From NCBI GenBank assembly GCA_938020565.1, contig CALIHP010000045.1:1-43780 (forward strand): a stretch of 43,780 nt of DNA, given 5' to 3'. The DNA is from an uncultured Anaerolineaceae bacterium (GTDB taxonomy: Bacteria > Chloroflexota > Anaerolineae > Anaerolineales > Anaerolineaceae). How positions within the stretch are numbered: the stretch's first letter is position 1; each line of letters starts with the position of its first letter. The notes beneath the pieces were generated by a model. That model saw only the letters and a program-made list of their open reading frames with translations, ran no database searches and had not been told where the DNA came from. Of the stretch, positions 16,201-23,296 are shown piece after piece. A program made the position numbers and the translations under genes.

Positions 16201-17111
16201 CGCAGGGTTCCCCTTTCTTCGCCTGAGGATCCGCGCGGGGCGGATTCATAGCTCTCGATCGCGATTTTTTCCGCGGTCGCGATCGAAAACGGCAGGATCC
16301 GGTTCGCGAAAGCGGTCATCCGTTCTTCGGCGTCGCTGACGGCGAAGGTGTATTCCGCTTTCGCCGGGACGTCCGCGCCGCCGCGGAGGAGCCCCGCGCT
16401 TTCCAATATCCCGCGCAGCTCTTCGGCCGTGTTTTTCGCCGGATCGATACAGCGGACCCCCTCGCCCATGAACGCGGCGATCGCGCCTTTCATCAGCGGA
16501 TAATGCGTACAGCCGAGGAGGAGCGTATCGACGTCGCCGGCTTTCATCCCGCTTAAATAATAGGCGACGACGCGGTCGGTAATCTCGCCGGAGGTCAGCC
16601 CTTCCTCAACGAGCGGGACGAACAGCGGGCAGGCGGTTTTAATCGGCTTCAGCGCCGGATCGAGCGCGTGGATCGCGCGGTCGTAGGCCTGGCTCTCGAC
16701 GGTCGCGTATGTGCCGATGACGCCGATTTTACCGTTCCGCGTCGCCGAAACCGCCGCGGCCGCTCCAGGAGCGATGACGCCGACGATCGGAAGCTTGAAT
16801 TCGCTGCGGAGCTCGTCGAGCGCGTAGGCGCTGGCCGTGTTGCAGGCGACGACGATGGCTTTGACGGAACGGCTGCGCAGGAAGTTCACGATCTGGCGCG
16901 AGAAGCGGACGATCGTTTCTTTCGACTTGCTCCCGTAGGGAACGCGCGCGGTGTCGCCGAAGTAAACGATATCCTCCCGCGGCATCGTTTTCATCAGCGC
17001 GCGCATGACGGTCAGTCCGCCGACGCCGGAGTCAAAGACGCCGATCGCGCGGGCGGCGGGTTCGTTTTCAGGGCCGGTCTCGGTTCTCATCCAGGTATCC
17101 TCGCGGTTCAT
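16197..17111 (-). CDS. murI: Glutamate racemase
   Basis: 304 residues. It converts L- to D-glutamate for peptidoglycan. The two catalytic cysteines are in 'VVACNTASAYAL' and 'LLGCTHYPLMKG'; the N-terminal 'GVFDSGVGGLTVMRAL' and 'YFGDTARVPYGSK' are diagnostic. About 22 N-terminal residues precede the conserved start; ATG 17090 is a possible alternative. A perfect 8-bp hairpin lies just upstream of ATG 17111 and contains the likely ribosome site. Downstream the aldose epimerase gene overlaps by 4 bp. Confidence 0.93.
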   Translation of the reverse strand: MNREDTWMRTETGPENEPAARAIGVFDSGVGGLTVMRALMKTMPREDIVYFGDTARVPYGSKSKETIVRFSRQIVNFLRSRSVKAIVVACNTASAYALDELRSEFKLPIVGVIAPGAAAAVSATRNGKIGVIGTYATVESQAYDRAIHALDPALKPIKTACPLFVPLVEEGLTSGEITDRVVAYYLSGMKAGDVDTLLLGCTHYPLMKGAIAAFMGEGVRCIDPAKNTAEELRGILESAGLLRGGADVPAKAEYTFAVSDAEERMTAFANRILPFSIATAEKIAIESYESAPRGSSGEERGTLR

Positions 17112-17122
17112 CGCGTTCTCGC

Positions 17123-17142
17123 GGACGGAGAATCCTCCGTCC
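17123..17142 (-). promoter_or_regulatory. Perfect hairpin over the murI ribosome site
   Basis: GGACGGAG and CTCCGTCC form an 8-bp perfect stem with a 4-nt loop, ending 11 bases before the murI ATG at 17111. On the minus strand the GGAGGATT of this stem is the only good ribosome site, so folding could restrict translation. Confidence 0.5.
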
Positions 17143-17300
17143 TGTGGAGTTCCTGTATTTTATCAGAAAGAAATCTGCATATGCTGCCGGAATGATGCGG
17201 AAGGGCCTGGTCCGGGACGGAAAGTTCCATACCCGTCGGCCGATCCGGGGACGCCTTCCGCATGGCATGAGCCATAACCCATGTATGACAATTCCAAATA

Positions 17301-17309
17301 TGCTATAAT
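17301..17309 (+). promoter_or_regulatory. Extended -10 promoter of the Fur-family gene
   Basis: TGCTATAAT is an extended -10 (TGnTATAAT). ATGACA at 17285 is only 13 bp away, so the promoter probably relies on the extended -10. Start to ATG is about 30 nt. Confidence 0.6.
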
Positions 17310-17344
17310 CAGAGAAAACTTTTAGATCGAAAGATATACAAACT

Positions 17345-17773
17345 ATGAAAGATTCCACTGAAAAACTTAAAACAGAACTGGGGCGGCACAATATCAAGCT
17401 GTCGTACCAGCGATTGAAGATTCTTGAATACCTGACAGAAAATCATACGCATCCCAGCGTTGACATGATTTTTAACGATCTGAAATCGACGATCCCGACG
17501 CTCTCGCGGACGACGATTTATAACACGGTCAACAGTCTGGTCGACGCCGGGTTGGTCCGTCCGGTGTATACGAGCGCAAACGAGCTGCATTACGATATCG
17601 TCACCGAGCCGCACGCGCATTTCGAATGCGAAAAGTGCCACCGGCTGATCGATCTGGAGTACGATTTCGACAGCCTTCCGGTTCCGGAAGCGATCAGCGG
17701 TTACCAGATCCGGTCGAAGAGCGTTCTGTTTTCAGGCGTCTGTCCCGACTGCCAGACGCCCCGGGCGGAATAG
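17345..17773 (+). CDS. Fur-family transcriptional regulator (PerR-like)
   Basis: 142 residues. An N-terminal winged helix ('SYQRLKILEYLTENHTHPSVDMIF', 'LSRTTIYNTVNSLVDAGLV') is followed by the metal/dimer domain with 'HAHFECEKCHRL' and the second CxxC 'CPDC' near the C terminus; both CxxC pairs of the structural zinc site are present. The regulatory site has His residues in HAHF. Fur, PerR and Zur cannot be separated from sequence alone; lack of a long HHHH motif and the short length favour PerR. It is monocistronic with its own terminator. The redox genes msrAB, tlpA-like and ccdA lie about 3 kb away but are not in the same operon. Confidence 0.88.
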   Translation: MKDSTEKLKTELGRHNIKLSYQRLKILEYLTENHTHPSVDMIFNDLKSTIPTLSRTTIYNTVNSLVDAGLVRPVYTSANELHYDIVTEPHAHFECEKCHRLIDLEYDFDSLPVPEAISGYQIRSKSVLFSGVCPDCQTPRAE

Positions 17774-17798
17774 ATCGGCCGATGATTTCAGGATAAAA

Positions 17799-17849
17799 CG
17801 AACCCCCGCGGCTGTCCGATTCGGCGTCCGGGCGAGGGCTCGTTTTTTT
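17799..17849 (+). terminator. Terminator after the Fur-family gene
   Basis: CGAACCCCCGC (17799-17809) pairs with GCGAGGGCTCG (17832-17842) with two mismatches, followed by seven T. Confidence 0.75.
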
Positions 17850-17863
17850 ATGCGGTCCGCGTT

Positions 17864-18598
17864 TCAGAGAAGGCGCGCCGCGGCTTCGTCGGCGAAAACT
17901 TCCACGTTGGGATGAAATTGCAGGATTGAAGCCGGGACGCGCGGGTCAACCTCGCCGTAAAGCGTCTTTTTCAGGATTTCGGCCTTATTCGCGCCGGTTA
18001 CGACGAGAACGAGCTTTTTCGCGGCGAAAATCGTCCCGATCCCCATCGTGACCGCGTGCGTCGGGACGTCGGCGAGCGAGGCGAAGAAACGCTGGTTCGA
18101 TTCGCGGGTCATCGCGGTCAGCCTGACGACGTGCGTGGTCTTTGAAAAAACGTCGTCGGGCTCGTTGAACCCGATATGCCCGTTGAGCCCGATCCCGAGG
18201 AGCTGAATATCGATCCCGCCGAGCGCGGCGATTTTTTCTTCATACGCCTTGCAGGCGGCTTCCGGATCCTCCGCCGTCCCGTCGGGGATATGGGTGTTGG
18301 CAAGGTCGATATCGATCCGCTTGAAAAGGTTCTCGTTCATGAAATAGCGGTAGCTTTGATCGTGCGTCGGGGCCAGTCCGACGTATTCGTCAAGATTTAC
18401 CGTGCGTACCGCTTTGAACGAGACGGATCCGGCGCGGAAAGCGTCGGCAAGCGCGGCGTACAGCGGCAGTGGCGTCGATCCCGTCGCCAGTCCCAGAACG
18501 GCGTTCGGCTTAGCGCGGACATGGGAAAGAAAGATTTCCGCGGCGATTTTCCCGACCGCGGTCGGGTCGGCAGCTGTTTGAATATGAATTCGGTCCAT
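17864..18598 (-). CDS. nagB: Glucosamine-6-phosphate deaminase
   Basis: 244 residues. It converts glucosamine-6-P to fructose-6-P and ammonia. Seen: 'AVLGLATGSTPLPLYAAL' (phosphate loop), 'TVNLDEYVGL' with the catalytic Asp, and 'LLGIGLNGHIGFNEP' with the His-Glu pair. The start is ATG 18598, supported by GGAGGG about seven bases upstream; upstream in-frame codons would run into the repeat and the fic 3' end. A copy of its leader lies beyond the fic gene (see repeats), so fic appears to be inserted between nagB and its original upstream region. Confidence 0.93.
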   Translation of the reverse strand: MDRIHIQTAADPTAVGKIAAEIFLSHVRAKPNAVLGLATGSTPLPLYAALADAFRAGSVSFKAVRTVNLDEYVGLAPTHDQSYRYFMNENLFKRIDIDLANTHIPDGTAEDPEAACKAYEEKIAALGGIDIQLLGIGLNGHIGFNEPDDVFSKTTHVVRLTAMTRESNQRFFASLADVPTHAVTMGIGTIFAAKKLVLVVTGANKAEILKKTLYGEVDPRVPASILQFHPNVEVFADEAAARLL

Positions 18599-18607
18599 TA
18601 AAGATCC

Positions 18608-18640
18608 CTCCATCGTCAATTGATAATAAGATTCTACCGC
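18608..18640. repeat. 33-bp direct repeat, copy 1 (nagB leader)
   Basis: Identical over 33 bp to 19685-19717, beginning CTCCATCGTCAATTG and ending ATTCTACCGC on the plus strand. It lies in the nagB leader. Together the two copies flank the fic gene exactly. Confidence 0.9.
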
Positions 18641-18653
18641 TTTAAGTCCCAGC

Positions 18654-19661
18654 TTATCCAGCCTTCCGGTATTTCTGATTTTTGCTGTTCGGCTTATCCG
18701 GGATCGTGCGTTCAATGAGATGCTGATCCAGCGCGGGATTCAGGTAGTTCTTACGGAAAGTCGGCTTGTGCGATCGTCCGAGCCGCTGCATCAGCTCCGC
18801 GGCAGACAGCGTGTCTTTTCCGAGCGCCGACAGCAGCCTGCCCACAGGCGTTTTATCTTGATCGCTTACTGGGTCGCTGTCTTGATCGGTCCTGCGATCC
18901 ACAACCGTTGTCTCTCTCAGGCTGTCCCGGATGATTTCGAGCATCAATTCTACAAAGCCCGCGCTGTCTGCCTGCGCGTCCGCGGCGCCGAGCGCAGCGT
19001 AGTATTCCTGTTGTCTGGACCGGATTAATTCCTCAATTGGCAGCCAGAAGAACAGTTCTTTCCACTTTCCCAGCAGAAGACAATGCCACATCCGTCCCAT
19101 GCGGCCGTTGCCGTCCGCGAAGGGGTGGATGAATTCGAATTCATAATGGAAGACGGCGCTTTTAATCAGAGGGTGCAGTTCAGATCGCTGGTACCAGTCA
19201 AAGAGGTTATGAACATGTTCTCGCACAAATTTCGCAGGAGGCGCCAGGTGAATCAGTCTTCCGGCGTTAAATACACCCACGCCAGCGGAACGGAACCTGC
19301 CGTTTTCCGGGATTAATCCGTTCATCATCAGCCGATGCGCATGCAAGAGATCGTCTATAGAAGCAGGGTCCAACCGCAGCATCAGTTCATAGGCTTCATA
19401 TGCGTTCAGAATCTCTTTGATTTCGTTGGGATTGCCGAGAACGCGCCTGCCGTTCAGGATTGCCGTCACCTGTTCCAGCGACAGCGAATTCTGCTCAATC
19501 GCAAGCGAACTGTGGATGGTGCGAATGCGATTCTCCCGGCGCAGGCGCGGGCTGATCGTTCCCTTCTGCAAAATCGTGATCAAACCGACCTGCTCGCTGA
19601 TCTCCGCGATCAGAGAGGTCATCTTATTCGTCAGGTGAAAGGGCGGGTGATAGCTGCTCAA
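18654..19661 (-). CDS. Fic-domain protein (class II layout)
   Basis: 335 residues. Fic enzymes usually transfer AMP to Ser/Thr/Tyr of target proteins. The catalytic motif HPFADGNGRMGR is intact at 179-190. An N-terminal inhibitory-helix motif SLAIEQ is at 52-57 (family S/TxxxEG/N, here Q in the last place), so it belongs to the self-inhibited class II. The C-terminal ~65 residues look like a winged helix (AAELMQRLGRSHKPTFRKNYL). The start is TTG 19661, with GGAGG nine bases upstream. No separate antitoxin gene is adjacent. Composition is lower in GC than its neighbours, and a perfect 33-bp direct repeat flanks it, both pointing to insertion. Confidence 0.85.
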   Translation of the reverse strand: MSSYHPPFHLTNKMTSLIAEISEQVGLITILQKGTISPRLRRENRIRTIHSSLAIEQNSLSLEQVTAILNGRRVLGNPNEIKEILNAYEAYELMLRLDPASIDDLLHAHRLMMNGLIPENGRFRSAGVGVFNAGRLIHLAPPAKFVREHVHNLFDWYQRSELHPLIKSAVFHYEFEFIHPFADGNGRMGRMWHCLLLGKWKELFFWLPIEELIRSRQQEYYAALGAADAQADSAGFVELMLEIIRDSLRETTVVDRRTDQDSDPVSDQDKTPVGRLLSALGKDTLSAAELMQRLGRSHKPTFRKNYLNPALDQHLIERTIPDKPNSKNQKYRKAG

Positions 19662-19684
19662 ACGAGATCGCCTCCAATTTGAAT

Positions 19685-19717
19685 CTCCATCGTCAATTGA
19701 TAATAAGATTCTACCGC
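19685..19717. repeat. 33-bp direct repeat, copy 2 (upstream of fic)
   Basis: Exact copy of 18608-18640 in the same orientation. Sequence beyond the repeat differs on both sides. The distance between repeat starts is 1077 bp, so recombination between them would remove fic and leave a clean nagB leader. Confidence 0.9.
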
Positions 19718-19820
19718 GTTCCTGCTCTTTCGGCGTTTATTTTACGCCGTCACCGGCTGACCCTGCTCATGGATTAAAAATGTTTTCGGATTGGAATTTA
19801 TCCTGAGTTGAATGCGTTTG

Positions 19821-19850
19821 TTGGCGAATTGTCGAAAACTCCTGTAGAAT
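19821..19850 (+). promoter_or_regulatory. Promoter of the nitroreductase gene
   Basis: TTGGCG (19821-19826) and TAGAAT (19845-19850) with 18 bp between them; leader about 50 nt. Confidence 0.55.
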
Positions 19851-19909
19851 TAACCCGGACCGTTCAGGTCCCGTCATAGCTTTCAGCGAAAACCGGAAAG
19901 GAAAAAACA

Positions 19910-20509
19910 ATGAAAGATATTTTATCGGCTTTTCAGTCACGCCGTTCCATTTACGCGCTTGGGAATTCGAGCCCGCTCTCCGAAGATCGGACGGTCGAGC
20001 TGATTGGCGAGGCCCTTCGGCAGGCCCCTTCCGCGTTCAACATGCAGGATCAGCGCGCGGTCGTTCTATTCGGGGCGCATCACGCAAAGCTCTGGTCGAT
20101 TACGATGGAGGCGCTCCGGAAGCGGGTCTCCGCGGAGAGGTTCGCCGAGACGAAGGCGAGGATTAGCGGTTTCGCCGCAGCGCATGGAACGGTTCTCTTT
20201 TTCAGTGACGAGGGAACGGTTCGCGCGATGCAGTCGAAATTTCCGAATTATGCCGCTAATTTTGAAACCTGGTCAGCGCAGCAGCAAGGCATGGCGCAGT
20301 ATATGGTCTGGACGCTTCTTGAGGCGGAGGGCTTTGGCGTTAACCTGCAGCATTATAATCCGCTGATCGACGAGGCGGTCCGGGCGGAATGGAACGTTCC
20401 GGCGGACTGGACCCTCCGTGCGCAGCTCGTTTTCGGATCGATCGAAGCTCCTGCGGGCGAAAAGACGGTCCTTCCGCTCGCGGAGCGCCTGAGGGTTTAT
20501 CGATCGTAA
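19910..20509 (+). CDS. Nitroreductase family protein
   Basis: 199 residues, the length of the FMN-dependent nitroreductase fold. The N-terminal 'FQSRRSIYALG' is the usual FMN phosphate-binding RRSxR-like segment, followed by 'ALRQAPSAFNMQDQRAVVL' (S-FN-Q contact) and C-terminal 'AEGFGVNLQHYNPLIDEAV', which is typical of the YdgI/HBN1 group with a short dimer arm. These enzymes reduce nitro or quinone compounds with NAD(P)H; the physiological substrate is unclear. AGGA lies upstream of ATG 19910. It converges on msrAB through a shared terminator. Confidence 0.88.
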   Translation: MKDILSAFQSRRSIYALGNSSPLSEDRTVELIGEALRQAPSAFNMQDQRAVVLFGAHHAKLWSITMEALRKRVSAERFAETKARISGFAAAHGTVLFFSDEGTVRAMQSKFPNYAANFETWSAQQQGMAQYMVWTLLEAEGFGVNLQHYNPLIDEAVRAEWNVPADWTLRAQLVFGSIEAPAGEKTVLPLAERLRVYRS

Positions 20510-20527
20510 CGGATTTTTTATCCGGAA

Positions 20528-20565
20528 GCTAAAAAAGGAAACGGGAACGTTTCCTTTTTTTTAGC
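20528..20565. terminator. Bidirectional terminator between the nitroreductase gene and msrAB
   Basis: GGAAACG and CGTTTCC form a tight stem with a GGAA loop, flanked by six A on the left and eight T on the right, so either strand ends in a T run. Confidence 0.9.
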
Positions 20566-20586
20566 TGATTCCCCGGAGATCCGGGG

Positions 20587-21597
20587 TTATTTTTCGTCGA
20601 AGAGCGATCGGTAGGCGCCGTAGCCTTCGGCTTCGAGGTCTTCTTTCGGGATGAAACGGAGCGACGCGCCGTTGATACAGTAGCGCAGCCCGCCAAGCTC
20701 GCTCGGTCCATCTTCGAAGACGTGCCCCAGATGCGCGTCGCCGGTTACGCTTCGGACTTCGGTCCGGTTCATCCCGTACGAGCGGTCCTCATGATAACCA
20801 ACGACTCGTTCGTCGATCGGCTTTGAGAAGCTCGGCCAGCCGCAATCGGATTCGAATTTATCCTGCGAACTGAAAAGCGGTTCGCCGGTCGTGACGTCGA
20901 CGTAGATTCCGTCGCCGGTTTCGTCCCAGAGTGGGCTCGAAAACGGCCGTTCCGTCCCGTTTTCCCGGACAACCTTCCAGCTTTCCGGACTGAGCGTCGC
21001 TTTGAGCTCTGCGTCGTCGGGCTTCGGATATGCCGGCGCGTTCCCGCCTCGGAGAGGCGCCGGGGCTTCGGCTTCGAGCGGTTCTTTGGCAAGGCCTAAA
21101 TCAATATGGCAGTAGCCGTTCGGATTTTTGATCAGGTAATCCTGATGATATTCCTCGGCCTGGAAGAATTGTTCGAGCGGTTTGACTTCGACGGCGATTT
21201 TCCGGTCGTATTTTTCCTGTTCCGCGGCGATCCGCGCCTCGATCGTGGAAAGGTCGGCTGTATCGGTGTAATAGATGCCGGTGCGGTACTGCGTTCCGGC
21301 GTCGTTTCCCTGCCGGTTCAGGCTGACCGGGTTGATAATCCGGAAGTAATGACGAAGGAGCTCGTCGAGGCTGATCCGGGTCGGATCGTAGGTTACTTCG
21401 ACGGTCTCCGCGTGCCCGCTGTTATGATAAACGAGGTCCTCATAGCGCGGATTTTCGGTCTTCCCGTTCGCGTAGCCTGAAACGGCGTCCGTGACGCCTT
21501 CAACGCTCTGAAAATAAGCCTCGACGCCCCAGAAGCACCCGCCGGCTAAATAAATTTTTCTCGTCGCTGCGCTCTGCGATACGGTTGGATGGGTCAT
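20587..21597 (-). CDS. msrAB: Fused peptide methionine sulfoxide reductase MsrA-MsrB
   Basis: 336 residues. The MsrA domain (about 14-170) has the catalytic Cys21 in GGCFWG; the MsrB domain (about 200-336) has 'DCGWPSF', 'HLGHVF' and the catalytic Cys near 307 in 'RYCINGASLRF'. The two domains reduce the S and R forms of methionine sulfoxide. The CxxC zinc pairs of many MsrB proteins are absent here, as in other MsrAB fusions. No signal peptide is seen. ATG 21597 is chosen because GGAGG lies nine bases before it; the in-frame ATG at 21606 touches the GGAGG. The ribosome site is inside the end of the upstream lipoprotein gene, so translation is coupled. Confidence 0.92.
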   Translation of the reverse strand: MTHPTVSQSAATRKIYLAGGCFWGVEAYFQSVEGVTDAVSGYANGKTENPRYEDLVYHNSGHAETVEVTYDPTRISLDELLRHYFRIINPVSLNRQGNDAGTQYRTGIYYTDTADLSTIEARIAAEQEKYDRKIAVEVKPLEQFFQAEEYHQDYLIKNPNGYCHIDLGLAKEPLEAEAPAPLRGGNAPAYPKPDDAELKATLSPESWKVVRENGTERPFSSPLWDETGDGIYVDVTTGEPLFSSQDKFESDCGWPSFSKPIDERVVGYHEDRSYGMNRTEVRSVTGDAHLGHVFEDGPSELGGLRYCINGASLRFIPKEDLEAEGYGAYRSLFDEK

Positions 21598-21598
21598 G

Positions 21599-22234
21599 TC
21601 AGTCATCCTCCGTTTCGGGCTCTCGGTTCATCATCTCCGACGCGAAAACCTGATGGATCATGTCGCCGCTGAGATCGCCCTGGAAGACTTTGACCGCGCC
21701 TTCGGGGTCGATAAAAAACGACGTCGGATAGCCGCGGACCCCGTACCACTTTGCCAGCTTTCCGCCCTCGTCGATCAGGACGGGGAACCTGTTATGTTCC
21801 TGTTTCGCGAACCATTTCCGGAAATTCTCCAGATCGAGCTCCTGCCCGTAGCCCGGCGAAACGACGGTCACGACTTCGAAATCGAGACCGGCATCGTTCG
21901 CTAATTTTTCGACTTCTTCCAGCCGGGCGAGGCAGACCGTGCACCAGGACGCCCAGAATTTCATGTAAACTTTTTTACCGCGGTATTCCGATAAGCGGAA
22001 CCGGTTTCCGTCTAAATCGAGGAGGTCGATCGCGCCGTTATCCGAATTGACTTCGGCGTCGCCGCTGGATTTTGCTTCCGCGGACGTGTCGTTGGAAATG
22101 GGAGCGCCGCCAGCGGTCGGGCTTTTCGCTCCGTCCGTTGAGCAGCCTGCCGTCAGGCCCGCCAGGATCAGGAGAACTCCCGCGAGGATCAGGAACGGGA
22201 GGGATCGACGGTATGTTCTGAGTTGTGTTTTCAT
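21599..22234 (-). CDS. TlpA/ResA-like thioredoxin-fold lipoprotein
   Basis: 211 residues. The signal peptide ends in a lipobox LTAG-C31, so the protein is tethered to the outer face of the membrane. A low-complexity linker follows (32-65), then a thioredoxin fold with the redox pair C98-x-x-C101 in WCTVC, and the cis-Pro region 'RGYPTSFFID'. It fits the role of passing electrons from CcdA to an extracytoplasmic partner, as the N-terminal domain does in Neisseria PilB. It sits between ccdA and msrAB in one operon. Confidence 0.88.
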   Translation of the reverse strand: MKTQLRTYRRSLPFLILAGVLLILAGLTAGCSTDGAKSPTAGGAPISNDTSAEAKSSGDAEVNSDNGAIDLLDLDGNRFRLSEYRGKKVYMKFWASWCTVCLARLEEVEKLANDAGLDFEVVTVVSPGYGQELDLENFRKWFAKQEHNRFPVLIDEGGKLAKWYGVRGYPTSFFIDPEGAVKVFQGDLSGDMIHQVFASEMMNREPETEDD

Positions 22235-22280
22235 GCGTTTATTTTACCTTTAATGCCTTTCGATTTGAATTTACGGTTGA

Positions 22281-22955
22281 CTATCCGATCCGTACGTTGA
22301 AAGCCTGGGTCAACCCTATTAAGATCAGGAGCGCGCCGCCGATCTTCTTAATCAGCGGCAGGTACGGATGAATTTTCCTGATTTTTGTCAGGAAATAGTC
22401 TGAAAAAATCGTGATTATTAAAAATGGAACGGCGAAGCCTGTAATATAGATCAGCATGTAACCGCCGCCCTGGAGCGCGGAGCCGCTCGTTCCGCTCAGG
22501 AAAAGGATCGACGCCAGGATCGGGCCGATACAGGGGATCCAGCCGATCGACATGAGCAGCCCAAGCAGGAACGAACGGAACGGTCCGCCGCGCGCTTCAA
22601 TTTTTCCGCTCTGATCGCTGAAGCGGTCAAAAACCGGAAGATGAATCAGGCCCATCTGGCTGACGCCCATCAGGACGATCAGCAAGCCGGCGGCGACCGA
22701 GACGGTGCGCTGGGAAACGAACGCGCTGACGGTTCCGAACCCGAAGCCGAGAACAGCGAAGCTCGCGCCGACGCCGAGAACGAAAAGGAGCGAGTTCAGG
22801 ACACGGTTCGCTCCTGAATTCGCCTTCTGGGGGCCGCCGGTTTCGGTTAGAATACTGACGTAGACTGGGAGAAGCGGAATAATGCATGGGCTGAAGAACG
22901 AAAACAGCCCGCCGATAAACGCGCCCCAGATCGATACGGATAAGTTAAATCCCAT
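22281..22955 (-). CDS. ccdA: CcdA/DsbD-type transmembrane thiol electron transporter
   Basis: 224 residues, six predicted membrane helices. The two redox cysteines are in 'SFFSPC24IIPLLPVY' (helix 1) and 'GWIPCIGPILAS' (helix 4), the hallmark of CcdA, which carries electrons from cytoplasmic thioredoxin across the membrane. AGGTGA precedes ATG 22955. First gene of the operon ccdA, tlpA-like, msrAB. Confidence 0.9.
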   Translation of the reverse strand: MGFNLSVSIWGAFIGGLFSFFSPCIIPLLPVYVSILTETGGPQKANSGANRVLNSLLFVLGVGASFAVLGFGFGTVSAFVSQRTVSVAAGLLIVLMGVSQMGLIHLPVFDRFSDQSGKIEARGGPFRSFLLGLLMSIGWIPCIGPILASILFLSGTSGSALQGGGYMLIYITGFAVPFLIITIFSDYFLTKIRKIHPYLPLIKKIGGALLILIGLTQAFNVRIG

Positions 22956-23217
22956 AGGTTCACCTCAATAAAATTCATCAAATCGCATTCAATCATCCAA
23001 TGCTGATTATTTTTTACCATACTGTTTTCCCTTTTCAGGATGAACGCGGCATGATTTGTATCAATTCAAGTTTAGGAACGTATTAAAAGCGGGACTGATT
23101 TTCTGCTGTCCGGGGGCTGCGTTGGGGTCTGTTGACGTTTATCATGTTTTCTTTGTGACAACGCATGATATTGTTCCGCTTCTTTTTTTCAGGAACGCGG
23201 GCTTGTTCGGATCGGGC

Positions 23218-23248
23218 TTGAACTTATCGTAACTATAAGTTATAGAAT
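23218..23248 (+). promoter_or_regulatory. Promoter with internal dyad, MerR-type layout
   Basis: TTGAAC (23218-23223) and TAGAAT (23243-23248) are 19 bp apart, or TATAGA (23241) at 17 bp. Between them lies AACTTAT-N7-ATAAGTT (23221-23241), overlapped by the perfect palindrome CTATAAGTTATAG (23233-23245). MerR regulators bind such dyads in over-long spacers and untwist them, and the last gene of this operon encodes a MerR protein. The rest of the gap (22956-23217) shows nothing I can name. Confidence 0.6.
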
Positions 23249-23296
23249 AGAGCCATCTGAAATAATCTATCCGGGCTGAAAAGGAGTCGCTTATAT

